NCBI GenBank assembly: GCA_018053145.1
Contig: JAGPMA010000020.1
Location: 1-39,058 of the forward strand
Origin: Oscillospiraceae bacterium
Lineage (GTDB): Bacteria > Bacillota > Clostridia > Oscillospirales > Oscillospiraceae
DNA: 39,058 nt
Direction: 5' to 3'
The notes beneath the pieces are model-generated. The model did not search any database. It was not told the origin of the DNA and saw only the letters and a list, made by a program, of their open reading frames with translations. How positions within the stretch are numbered: the first letter of the stretch is position 1; the number at the start of each line of letters is the position of its first letter. Position numbers and translations under genes: made by a program. Positions 15,230-22,677 of this stretch are shown here, piece by piece.

Positions 15230-15251
15230 AATATTATTTTGTAATAATATT
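15230..15251. promoter_or_regulatory. AT-rich palindrome in the guaA-marR interval
   Basis: AATATTATT and AATAATATT (9-bp arms) around a 4-bp centre. It lies 23 bp upstream of the -35 box of the marR promoter and resembles the second palindrome at 15309; it may be an additional MarR-type operator. Confidence 0.4.
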
Positions 15252-15273
15252 ATATATACTGCTGAAATTTTAG

Positions 15274-15302
15274 TTGCAAGTATGTGCGGCGGGTGATATT
15301 AT
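15274..15302 (+). promoter_or_regulatory. Promoter of the marR-SPT-SDR operon
   Basis: TTGCAA (15274-15279), 17-nt spacer, TATTAT (15297-15302). The predicted start falls at about 15309, the first base of an AT-rich palindrome. Confidence 0.6.
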
Positions 15303-15308
15303 TGATTT

Positions 15309-15327
15309 AATATTTTATATAAATATT
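15309..15327. promoter_or_regulatory. Candidate MarR autoregulatory operator
   Basis: AATATTT and AAATATT arms of 7 bp around a 5-bp TATAT centre, placed on the predicted transcription start and 17 bp upstream of the ribosome site. MarR proteins typically bind AT-rich palindromes of about this size in their own promoter. Inference only. Confidence 0.45.
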
Positions 15328-15353
15328 TTTATCTATTATTGATGAGGTATCTT

Positions 15354-15785
15354 ATGGTTACAGATTTTGAGCAGATTTACCGCTATCTTCGGCTTGCGCA
15401 TTATCAAAATCTCTTTGCGACAATCAGCGAAAAGCCCGGAAGTCTGAGCGCGACGGAAGCGTTTTCGGCCGAAGTCATATTCCTTTTGGGAGAGCCGACG
15501 ATTGGAGAATTTGCCGACTTTATCGGAATTTCTCAGCCAAATGCTTCTTATAAGGTAATTTCTCTCGTTTCAAAAGGTTATATTACCAAAGAGTCCTGCG
15601 AAAACGATAAACGCGAGTGTCGACTTGTCGTAACCCAAAAATTCCTTGATTACTACGGCAGTCAGCTGCCCGACCTTTCCGGACTTACAAAGGACTTTTC
15701 TGAAGAGGAAATCGCTGTGCTGACCAAGCTTTCGCAGCGGATTTCCAACAATATTATGTCAACCAACAACAAGCACTGCAATTAA
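15354..15785 (+). CDS. MarR-family transcriptional regulator
   Basis: A 143-residue winged-helix regulator. The DNA-binding part reads PTIGEFADFIGISQPNASYK followed by the wing KGYITKESCENDKRECRL, where the D-K-R-E/x-x-L pattern (usually DRR) is the MarR wing signature. Helices at both ends would form the dimer interface. In-frame TTG (15339) and ATG (15342) codons lie upstream, but GATGAGGT sits there as ribosome site for the ATG at 15354. It is first in an operon with the serine-palmitoyltransferase-like gene (22 nt later) and the reductase, and probably controls them in response to a lipid-like or aromatic ligand. Confidence 0.85.
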   Translation: MVTDFEQIYRYLRLAHYQNLFATISEKPGSLSATEAFSAEVIFLLGEPTIGEFADFIGISQPNASYKVISLVSKGYITKESCENDKRECRLVVTQKFLDYYGSQLPDLSGLTKDFSEEEIAVLTKLSQRISNNIMSTNNKHCN

Positions 15786-15807
15786 GCTTATTTAAGGGAG
15801 AGTTTCA

Positions 15808-16992
15808 ATGGACATTTTTGAAAAATGCGAACACAAATCGCTTGCCGACGAAGCACGCGAAGCAGGAGTTTACCCCTATTTTCACGCACTTGAGTCCCGT
15901 CAGGATATCGAAGTTGTCATGGAAGGCAAGCGCAGAATAATGCTCGGATCCAACAACTATCTCGGGCTTACAATCAACCCAAACGTAATTGAAGCCGGAA
16001 TAAAGGCGATTGAAAAATACGGCACCGGCTGCAGCGGCTCACGATTTCTCAACGGAACGCTAAATATGCATCTTGAGCTTGAAGCCGAGCTTGCAGAGTT
16101 TCTGCGTAAGGAGGATATCGTAACCTTCTCAACCGGCTTCCAATCAAATCTTGGCATCATCAGCGCTATCGTCAGCCGTACAGACTATGTCATCTGCGAC
16201 AAGGAAAACCATGCCAGCATTTATGATGGGTGCAAGCTGAGCTATGGAAAAATGCTTCGCTATAAGCATAATGATATGGAAGACCTTGAGCGTCTACTCC
16301 AAAGCATTCCTGACACAGCGGGGATTCTGATTGTAACCGATGGTGTTTTCAGCATGGGCGGCGATATCGCAAATCTCCCCGAAATTGTCAGACTTGCCAA
16401 AAAATATGGTGCTCGAATAATGGTAGACGACGCACACGGTCTTGGCGTTATCGGTGAAGGAGGACGCGGCACTGCAAGCTATTTCGGACTTGAAAAAGAA
16501 GTCGATATATACATGGGCACCTTCTCAAAATCGCTGGCAAGTCTTGGCGGCTATATGGCTTGCTCCTCAAAGGTTGCGGACTTTGTTCGACACAGTTCTC
16601 GTCCTTTCATCTTCTCAGCTTCAATGACGCCTGCGAGTTGTGCCTGCGCTCTTGCTTCTCTACGCGAGTTGAAGGCTCATCCCGAGCTTGTTTCGAATCT
16701 CGCTCATATCTCGCAATATATGCGTGACGGTTTGACAAAGCGCGGGATTGCGCACCGTGCAAGCGCAACGCCTATCATTCCCATCTACACCTACGAAACC
16801 TTCCGCACTCTCGGAATTGCCAAGGATCTCTACGAGGAGGGTGTTTACGTTAATCCCGTTCTTCCTCCGGCAACTCCACCCGCAGAATGTCTGCTTCGCA
16901 CCAGCTACATGGCCTCACATACCGAAGCTATTCTCGACGAGGCCTTGGATATCATCAAGGAAGTTCTGGGGAAGAGCAAATGGGAAATGTAG
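15808..16992 (+). CDS. Alpha-oxoamine synthase, serine palmitoyltransferase-like
   Basis: PLP enzyme that condenses an amino acid with an acyl thioester and releases CO2. The 394-residue sequence carries the family active site: His135 (HAS) stacking on PLP, Asp207/208 and His210 (VDDAHG), and Lys241 (TFSKSLASLGG) for the Schiff base. The segment GSRFLNGTLNMHLELE (77-92) is the form seen in bacterial serine palmitoyltransferases, where KBL has 'RFICGTQ..H' and BioF 'SRL..G....H'. With a ketosphinganine-reductase-like gene overlapping its end, sphingoid-base synthesis is the best reading; the amino acid could also be alanine, glycine or cysteate. No bioA/D/B or tdh neighbours support biotin or threonine roles. 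Confidence 0.85.
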   Translation: MDIFEKCEHKSLADEAREAGVYPYFHALESRQDIEVVMEGKRRIMLGSNNYLGLTINPNVIEAGIKAIEKYGTGCSGSRFLNGTLNMHLELEAELAEFLRKEDIVTFSTGFQSNLGIISAIVSRTDYVICDKENHASIYDGCKLSYGKMLRYKHNDMEDLERLLQSIPDTAGILIVTDGVFSMGGDIANLPEIVRLAKKYGARIMVDDAHGLGVIGEGGRGTASYFGLEKEVDIYMGTFSKSLASLGGYMACSSKVADFVRHSSRPFIFSASMTPASCACALASLRELKAHPELVSNLAHISQYMRDGLTKRGIAHRASATPIIPIYTYETFRTLGIAKDLYEEGVYVNPVLPPATPPAECLLRTSYMASHTEAILDEALDIIKEVLGKSKWEM

Positions 16993-17768
16993 TTGTAATT
17001 ACGGGTGGCAGCAGCGGCATCGGCAAAAGCACCGCAGCCCTATTTTGCAAAAACGGCTGCACAGTTTATGAACTAAGCCGCAGCGGAATAAGCGAAAACG
17101 GCGTAACACATATCACAGCCGACATAACAATTCCTGAGGATATTCAGAGAACTTTCAAAGAGATTTTTGATAAGGAAGGCCGTTTTGACCTTTTGATTAA
17201 CAATGCCGGAATGGGCATTTCCGGCGCAATAGAGTTCACAAGCGAGGAACAGGCTCATCGAATTTTCGATGTTAACTTTTTCGGCACCTTCCTTTGCTGC
17301 AAAGAAGCTCTCCCCTATCTGCGAAAAACTAAGGGCTCACGCATAATTAACTTAAGCTCGGTCGCCGCTCCGCTTTCAATTCCATTTCAGGCATTTTATT
17401 CCGGAACAAAAGCGGCAATAAACTCCTTGACACTTGCACTTGCAAATGAAGTACGCCCATTCGGAATCAAGGTGAGCGCGGTTATGCCCGGCGATGTTCA
17501 CACAGGCTTTACCGCCTCGCGTGAGAAGAACGAGGAAGGCGCGGCACTCTACGGTGAGAGTATCGCAAGAGCGGTTTCTTCAATGGAAAAAGACGAGCTT
17601 TCAGGCATGACGCCCGATTTTATCGCTTCTGTAATATACCGTATTTCACGTAAGAAAAGCCCTAAGGTTCTTTATACGGCAGGCGGAAAATACAAGCTGT
17701 TTGTATTCATTTCAAAAATCCTGCCCGTGAATCTCTGCAATAAGCTGGTGGGAAAAATATATAACTGA
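16980..17768 (+). CDS. Short-chain dehydrogenase/reductase, 3-ketodihydrosphingosine reductase-like
   Basis: A 262-residue classical SDR: cofactor motif TGGSSGIG (8-15), NNAG (74-77), catalytic Ser127 and Tyr140-x3-Lys144. The residue pattern after the first strand (LSRSG) suggests NADP(H) use. The C-terminus (KLFVFISKILPVNLCNKLVG) is hydrophobic and amphipathic, suiting a membrane-lipid substrate. The gene begins at ATG 16980, inside the end of the SPT-like gene (13-nt overlap in another frame), so translation is coupled; the longer frame from 16887 only reads through the SPT gene. Role inferred from context: reduction of the 3-keto group of the SPT product. Confidence 0.8.
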   Translation: MGNVVVITGGSSGIGKSTAALFCKNGCTVYELSRSGISENGVTHITADITIPEDIQRTFKEIFDKEGRFDLLINNAGMGISGAIEFTSEEQAHRIFDVNFFGTFLCCKEALPYLRKTKGSRIINLSSVAAPLSIPFQAFYSGTKAAINSLTLALANEVRPFGIKVSAVMPGDVHTGFTASREKNEEGAALYGESIARAVSSMEKDELSGMTPDFIASVIYRISRKKSPKVLYTAGGKYKLFVFISKILPVNLCNKLVGKIYN

Positions 17769-17798
17769 ATACTGTTCGAGGCATCCACCCCCATTTTT

Positions 17799-17823
17799 GG
17801 CGCTCATTTCGAGCGCCTTTTTT
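17799..17823 (+). terminator. Terminator of the marR-SPT-SDR operon
   Basis: GGCGCTC (17799-17805) and GAGCGCC (17811-17817), 5-nt loop, then six T. Confidence 0.85.
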
Positions 17824-17943
17824 ATGTTCCCTCACCAATCTTTTTATTGTTCTAAATATTTTTAAGTTAAATTAAAGATAATGCAATATGTTAATTTCAA
17901 CCATATGGTTATACTGGATTTCGAATTCGAAAGGAATAACGGG

Positions 17944-18519
17944 ATGAAAAATATTTTTACTAATGTCCTATGCGCTTCGCTTCTTGTCTTCATGCTTGTC
18001 GGCTGCGGCAAATCTTCCGAAAGCAACTTGAGTAACACAACCGTAACTGGCCAGGTAACGACTATAGACGGGAATTCCGTCACGCTTTTACTCGGTGAAC
18101 TGACAGAAAATGAAATGGCTGGCGCCCCCGCTGATGGTGGCGAAGCTCCCTCCGGGGATGGCACGCCTCCTTCCGGTGCTCCCTCCGGGGATGGCACTCC
18201 TCCTTCCGGTGCTCCCTCTGGAGGCGGTACTCCTCCTTCCGATACGCCCTCTGGGGATACAGCTTCCGGCGAGGCACAGTCCGCACAGCTGCCTTCAGGT
18301 GGCTGTGCTATGCCAAGCTTCACAGTGGGAACGGACAGTACAACAATCACAATAACCGACAGTACCGCTATCACAATTGAGGGCATGGGCGAAGGCATCG
18401 AGGGTACAATCGCCGACATCACGGTTGATTCCATTCTTGAAGTCTGCTTTGGTGATGATAATACCGTAAGCACCATTATAGTAAAGAACATTACAGGAGG
18501 TCCCGCGGCAAAGAGCTAA
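17944..18519 (+). CDS. Lipoprotein with Pro/Gly/Ser repeats
   Basis: A 191-residue exported lipoprotein: signal peptide with lipobox LVGC, then a beta-rich segment (VTGQVTTIDGNSVTLLLG), a Pro-Gly-Ser-rich repeat block of about 45 residues, and a second beta-rich segment (TDSTTITITDSTAITIEG onward). The two flanking segments resemble the small beta-barrel repeats of DUF5666-like surface proteins, but the function is unknown. The upstream in-frame ATG at 17881 lacks a ribosome site; the ATG at 17944 follows AAAGGA. A long open frame on the opposite strand here is only a by-product of the GC-rich repeats. Confidence 0.75.
   Translation: MKNIFTNVLCASLLVFMLVGCGKSSESNLSNTTVTGQVTTIDGNSVTLLLGELTENEMAGAPADGGEAPSGDGTPPSGAPSGDGTPPSGAPSGGGTPPSDTPSGDTASGEAQSAQLPSGGCAMPSFTVGTDSTTITITDSTAITIEGMGEGIEGTIADITVDSILEVCFGDDNTVSTIIVKNITGGPAAKS
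18148..18246 (+). repeat. Three 33-bp tandem repeats in the lipoprotein gene
   Basis: Units at 18148-18180, 18181-18213 and 18214-18246, the first two differing at one base, followed by a partial fourth. They encode the 11-residue unit PSGDGTPPSGA. Copy number is likely to vary between strains by slippage. Confidence 0.9.
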
Positions 18520-18555
18520 ACAAGACATTCCTCTTTTTTAGTTTTCCCCATAAAG

Positions 18556-18587
18556 AAAGGTGTCACTTCATTGAAGCGGCACCTTTT
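18556..18587. terminator. Terminator between convergent lipoprotein and ybaK genes
   Basis: AAAGGTG (18556-18562) with CACCTTTT (18580-18587) and further pairing inside; A and T runs on both sides allow it to work for both strands. Confidence 0.65.
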
Positions 18588-18619
18588 AAAATTATTATTT
18601 GGTTTTATCATTGTTATTT

Positions 18620-19090
18620 CTAAGCCGTCACGTCTGCTTCTTGCGCTTTAATATATGCAATTAGGTCGCCCGGCTCGATAAGTATCTGCTGTCCACGAAG
18701 ACCTGCGCTTACGGCAATTTTGTCAAAAAGCTGTGCCGTTTCGTCAATATAGGTCGGATAGGGCTTTTTCATTCCGATTGGACTGCATCCGCCTCGGAGA
18801 TATCCCGTCAAATCGAGCAACTCTTTTACATGGGTCATCTCAATCTTCTTGTTTCCGGAAACCGCGGCCGCCTTGCGTAAATCCAGTTCGCAGCACACGG
18901 GTATACAGAAAACGATAATGCCTGTTTTGTCACCCCTTGTAACCAAGGTTTTAAAGACCTGTTCTGCCGGCATACCGATTTCTTCGGCGGCGTGAGTGCC
19001 CGATAAGTCGCTTTCATCGAAAGCATATTCAGCTGTGCCATAAGTGATGCCGGCAGCATCCAGCAGGCGCATTGCGTTGGTTTTTATCAT
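18620..19090 (-). CDS. ybaK: Cys-tRNA(Pro)/Cys-tRNA(Cys) deacylase, YbaK/EbsC type
   Basis: A 156-residue trans-editing enzyme that hydrolyses misacylated Cys-tRNA(Pro). Family features are present: EQVFKTLV with the conserved Lys47, the strand DLRKAAAVSGNKKIEM, and the GGCSPIGMKK loop that lines the active site. Length and layout match YbaK/EbsC proteins. ATG with AAGGAT upstream. It appears to be monocistronic, with 57 nt to the zinc-ribbon gene upstream in the same direction. Confidence 0.9.
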   Translation of the reverse strand: MIKTNAMRLLDAAGITYGTAEYAFDESDLSGTHAAEEIGMPAEQVFKTLVTRGDKTGIIVFCIPVCCELDLRKAAAVSGNKKIEMTHVKELLDLTGYLRGGCSPIGMKKPYPTYIDETAQLFDKIAVSAGLRGQQILIEPGDLIAYIKAQEADVTA

Positions 19091-19147
19091 GGCTTTATCC
19101 TTCGGTTCTGTCTCAATTAATCTGCGTTATTGCAGCTATACCTGCTT

Positions 19148-19885
19148 CTATAGTTTCGCTTTTGGACAACGGTTAATCATAAAATTAAGCACAAAGTCAA
19201 AAGCCTCTGGTGGAGCATAAATCTGATTATGTAATAAAGTGCCGTTAACCTTGATTGTACCCTTACGTTTAAGAGCTTTAATTCTTCGTACTGTGTCAAA
19301 TTTCGAAAACATACTCTGTCTGCCCATAGAAAGCAGTCCCGCTCCGGTGGCACTTATATTACCTGCAAGTGCCCCTGTCAAGCTTGTGATAAATCCTATC
19401 ACCTGCGCTTTTTTATACTGCTTCGGCATTTGGATATGGTTGATACCTCTGTCGTCCATTTCAAAAATCGTACAGTATTTGCCCCCCATTATCAAAGCAT
19501 ATATAAGGTAAGAGATTGCAACAAGGGCGAACACGCAGGGTATAGCAATCAAAAACACTTTTCCAATTGATAAAAACGTCTCTGGCCAGTAATCGTAATT
19601 ATCAAAACTGATAACATTAATAAACGCCCATATTCCGACAAGCACCCAGAAGAATATCTTTATGCACAAAATAATAATTACAGGGTTGCTGAAGAGTCCA
19701 AGTTCATATGTCCATCTCAGCTTTCCATCTGCGCAACGTATGATACTACTTGGAAGATCGCCGTTGAGATAACCTGGAGTCTTTTCCTCAACCGACGAGG
19801 GAAATGCCAGTGCCGACCCGCATTTTTTGCAGAACCTGCTTCCATCATAAAGCATCGTTCCACAACACTTACAAAAGAAAGACAT
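19148..19885 (-). CDS. Zinc-ribbon membrane protein of unknown function
   Basis: A 245-residue protein. The N-terminus is a zinc ribbon (CKCCG at 5-9 and CKKCG at 18-22). Two long hydrophobic segments follow, roughly residues 65-95 and 108-135, then a cytosolic C-terminal domain with a PH-like beta pattern (YCTIFEMDDRGINHI) and a Gly-rich loop (TGALAGNISATGAG). The last feature is similar to other clostridial zinc-ribbon membrane proteins annotated only as hypothetical. ATG with AAAGGAGGG upstream. Not recognised beyond this description. Confidence 0.7.
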   Translation of the reverse strand: MSFFCKCCGTMLYDGSRFCKKCGSALAFPSSVEEKTPGYLNGDLPSSIIRCADGKLRWTYELGLFSNPVIIILCIKIFFWVLVGIWAFINVISFDNYDYWPETFLSIGKVFLIAIPCVFALVAISYLIYALIMGGKYCTIFEMDDRGINHIQMPKQYKKAQVIGFITSLTGALAGNISATGAGLLSMGRQSMFSKFDTVRRIKALKRKGTIKVNGTLLHNQIYAPPEAFDFVLNFMINRCPKAKL

Positions 19886-20077
19886 GCTATCCCTCCTTTA
19901 ATCATGATATACAGTGTAGAATATCAGCTTTCAAAGTTGAAGTATTAAGCGTTTTTTCTTATTATATAACAAGCCCTCGCAAAACACAAAATAATAATGT
20001 GCGCTAGGCTTGTTCAAAGCCGGATATAATGCTACAATTGATTAAACTAAACCACGACAGGAAAAGGATGGCGGCAA

Positions 20078-20938
20078 TTGAAAAACACAAAGGAAGATAT
20101 CGTTTTTGAGGTCAAAGAGGACGGTGGACTATTAAGCTGCGTCCGAAAAGAGAGACCTGAACTTCCGTCAGGTAAGGCTAAGTCATATCTTGAGCATCGT
20201 ATGATTTCGGTTGACGGAACGATAACAAGCAAATTTGATTATCCCGTTAAGCAGGGACAAACGATAAAAATTAGTCAAGCGGTTAACAGTTCATACGATT
20301 CTCCGCTGGAAGTCATATATGAAGACTCCGACCTTCTGGCAATTAATAAGCCGGCGGGTTTGCTCTCTGTTGCAACGGACACCGAAAAGGAAAACACAGC
20401 AATTAGGCTTCTTCGTGAAAGCGGCATTGACCCCCTCTATGTTGTCCACCGTATCGACCGCGACACCTCCGGTGTTTTGCTTTTTTCGAAAAGCATCGAA
20501 ATACGCGACAAGCTTCAAGCCTCATGGGAAGAAATTATAAGACGCGAGTATCTGGCCGTATGTGAGGGAGTATTTGCCGAAAAGCGCGGACGCTGTGATA
20601 CGATTTTGCGTGAAACCTCAACGCACCTAGTCTATTCTGTGAAGTCGGGAGAGGGTCAACGAGCCATTACAAATTATGAGGTAATCAAAGAAAATGCGCA
20701 CTATTCATACCTTCGAGTGCTTATCGAAACCGGACGCAAAAATCAGATTCGCGTGCATATGAAGGAACTGTCGCACCCGGTAGTCGGCGACAAAAAATAT
20801 GGCGCTCACGGAAACCCAATGGGCAGGCTCGGTCTGCACGCAAGCCTATTGGAGTTCATTCATCCACGAACAGAAAATCCGGTTGTTATAAAAGCGCCGA
20901 CCGAAAGCCGCTTCCGTCTTCCGAAGGAAAAAAAATAG
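20078..20938 (+). CDS. RluA-family pseudouridine synthase
   Basis: Isomerises uridine to pseudouridine in rRNA or tRNA. The 286-residue protein has an S4-like N-terminal RNA-binding part (about 18-66, with ISVDG and GQTIKI) and the catalytic domain with HRIDRDTSGVLLFSKS, where Asp127 is the expected nucleophile, plus the GRKNQIRVHM and HPVVGDKKYG motifs. It starts at TTG (20078) with AAAGGATGG upstream; no better start was seen. The exact target site (RluC, RluD or another) cannot be assigned from sequence alone. Confidence 0.92.
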   Translation: MKNTKEDIVFEVKEDGGLLSCVRKERPELPSGKAKSYLEHRMISVDGTITSKFDYPVKQGQTIKISQAVNSSYDSPLEVIYEDSDLLAINKPAGLLSVATDTEKENTAIRLLRESGIDPLYVVHRIDRDTSGVLLFSKSIEIRDKLQASWEEIIRREYLAVCEGVFAEKRGRCDTILRETSTHLVYSVKSGEGQRAITNYEVIKENAHYSYLRVLIETGRKNQIRVHMKELSHPVVGDKKYGAHGNPMGRLGLHASLLEFIHPRTENPVVIKAPTESRFRLPKEKK

Positions 20939-20967
20939 AGACTTCCGGACATTTAATGCTTTTTGTT

Positions 20968-21025
20968 ATGACAATAAAAGATGACTGTGCTGATAGCCCT
21001 CAGCACAGTCGTATTTTATTGTCAT
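20968..21025. terminator. Bidirectional terminator
   Basis: A long stem of about 26 bp (20968-20993 with 21000-21025, two mismatches) with a 6-nt loop and A/T-rich ends. It serves the RluA gene (+) and the convergent gene ending at 21042 (-). Confidence 0.85.
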
Positions 21026-21041
21026 AAGTTTACATAATGTG

Positions 21042-21611
21042 CTACATTCTAAATTGCTTTATAATACCGTTGGCCATGTAATCTCCCATTTCCAGCGCTT
21101 GCTTCTGTATATCGTCATATTCAGCTATGCCGGCTTCATATTCTCCCGACAGTATCTGCCCCGCCTCATTTTCAGTCATTTTTAAATGGTCATAGAGCAG
21201 AGTCTGCCAAGCCAACCTACTCCAATATGGATTGATGTCGCTAAGAAAGTCCGCAAGGTCATCCGCATTGTCGTACCATTGAATACGAACCTCATCCGCA
21301 GCCTTGGTATCCCCCGCTTTTGCTGCGTTGACCAACTGCGCTCCGATTTCGAGATGCTCAGTTAAAAGATTTTCAAATATTGTGGCCCTCTCTGTTCCGT
21401 AAAACGGTATGAGCACCTCAGCAAGGTCTTCTGGATTGCGCAGCAGTCGATTGGTTACAAATTCCAAATCAGGCAGATTGAACGCTGTGCTGACAATAAA
21501 AGCACGCGTCCACATTACGTGTTCCGTCCAAAGGCGCCGAAGCGTGTTCATCAGCCGCAGTTGTCTTGAGGTAATTGCCATGCTCTCACAGTTACTGTTT
21601 CGATTATTCAT
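21042..21611 (-). CDS. Conserved clostridial/bacillar helical protein of unknown function
   Basis: A 189-residue, mostly helical protein with two similar halves, each beginning with a 'LW.EHV.WTR' or 'WYDNADDLADFLSDINPYW' type helix pair and a later 'LLTEH' or 'LLYDHL..TE' helix. This internal duplication suggests a four-helix bundle. Similar proteins in spore formers are often labelled acetylglutamate kinase, for which no kinase motif exists here, so that name should not be used. ATG with GGAGG upstream. Function unknown. Confidence 0.65.
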   Translation of the reverse strand: MNNRNSNCESMAITSRQLRLMNTLRRLWTEHVMWTRAFIVSTAFNLPDLEFVTNRLLRNPEDLAEVLIPFYGTERATIFENLLTEHLEIGAQLVNAAKAGDTKAADEVRIQWYDNADDLADFLSDINPYWSRLAWQTLLYDHLKMTENEAGQILSGEYEAGIAEYDDIQKQALEMGDYMANGIIKQFRM

Positions 21612-21864
21612 AGTTTGCCTCCAAAATTAAGCTATATCATTCTATGCCTGCGTACGCCGATATTTACCACAGGTTTTTTAAAGTTGGGGCATGAATCTTT
21701 AACTTTTTAACCTATTTTTATGTTGTTTTTTGCGAAAAAGTCAGCTACTTGGTAGTATTGAAAAACAAATATGCCTTATGTATAATAGTAATTGCGTACA
21801 TCAAGATATAAACATTTTTTATAATCGAAACCAAAACAACAAAACTTTCTTTCAGAGGTGCGAT

Positions 21865-22485
21865 ATGCGGGTTTTAATTAGGAGCTTTTTGGCCGGAATG
21901 CTTGTCAGCATGGGTTGCGTGGTCTACTTAATGTCACCGGATAAGATTATCGGAAGTTTTCTGTTTTCCTTTGCGCTGTTCGCAATTGTAAATATGAAGC
22001 TTAACCTTTACACCGGAAAAATCGGCTATCTGGTATTAAACTGCAATTGGACGTATGTAATAGACTTGGGACTGACCTTAGTCGGCAACTTTATCGGCAC
22101 TCTTTTTACCGCCTTTATGATCAGGCAAACTCGTTTGGATATTATGGAGCTTGTTACAACTGTCACTCAAGTCAAATTAAATGACGGCTACATAAGTATG
22201 TTCGTTTTGGCCATTTTTTGCGGAATGCTCATGTTTCTTGGCGTTGACTTATTTAGGTCAATCGAAAGCTATCTCGGGAAAGTTCTGTCCATAGTTTTTG
22301 TGGTAATGGTATTTATTTTGTCGGGCTTTGAGCACTGCATCGCTGACATGTTCTATTTTAATCTCGCAGGTAATTTAAATCTTTTAACCTTGTGCGTCAT
22401 AATCTTAGGAAATTCAGTCGGCGGAATTCTCTTGTGCTTTCTATGTGAAAAAGGAAAAGAACAATCATTAACGCAAGCACCGTAA
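21865..22485 (+). CDS. FNT-family (formate/nitrite) channel, short form
   Basis: A 206-residue membrane protein with six hydrophobic helices. FNT hallmarks are present: the GFEHCIADMFYFN segment corresponds to the 'G.EHSvANM' helix of FocA/NirC, LGNSVGGILL to the 'GN..GG' helix, and LYTGKIGYL to the first re-entrant loop. It lacks the N-terminal amphipathic helix of about 30 residues found in FocA. The frame is open further upstream to 21730, but AGAGGTG precedes the ATG at 21865, and the extension is polar and not FNT-like. Likely a channel for a small monovalent anion such as formate, acetate or hydrosulfide. Single gene with its own terminator. Confidence 0.8.
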   Translation: MRVLIRSFLAGMLVSMGCVVYLMSPDKIIGSFLFSFALFAIVNMKLNLYTGKIGYLVLNCNWTYVIDLGLTLVGNFIGTLFTAFMIRQTRLDIMELVTTVTQVKLNDGYISMFVLAIFCGMLMFLGVDLFRSIESYLGKVLSIVFVVMVFILSGFEHCIADMFYFNLAGNLNLLTLCVIILGNSVGGILLCFLCEKGKEQSLTQAP

Positions 22486-22532
22486 GTCACTTTTTTGCTT
22501 CTATTGACGGGGGAGCAGATAATAATACTGAG

Positions 22533-22569
22533 AGAAGGAGAGAGTTGCTTGCCTCTTCCTTCTTTTTTA
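22533..22569 (+). terminator. Terminator of the FNT gene
   Basis: AGAAGGA-GAG (22533-22542) pairs with CTC-T-TCCTTCT (22553-22563) with one bulge, followed by a run of T. Confidence 0.65.
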
Positions 22570-22677
22570 TGCTAAAATGTAATTACATTACTGAAACATA
22601 AACTCACTGAACTTTGTTTTCTTCTATCGTGATTCAACTTGGCATTTATTCTGATTTTATACATTGGAGGACTTCTC

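Noticed and set aside
15036-15270. Guanine or other purine riboswitch upstream of guaA
   Set aside because: No purine-aptamer core sequences or terminator were found in the leader.
18148-18246. Possible CRISPR-like array
   Set aside because: The 33-bp units are directly contiguous without spacers and keep a reading frame, so they are a protein repeat.
17862-18491. 209-codon minus-strand frame opposite the lipoprotein gene
   Set aside because: It is the mirror of the GC-rich tandem repeat; the plus-strand frame has a ribosome site, signal peptide and lipobox.
21042-21611. Annotation as acetylglutamate kinase
   Set aside because: The sequence has no amino-acid-kinase motifs; it is a duplicated helical protein.
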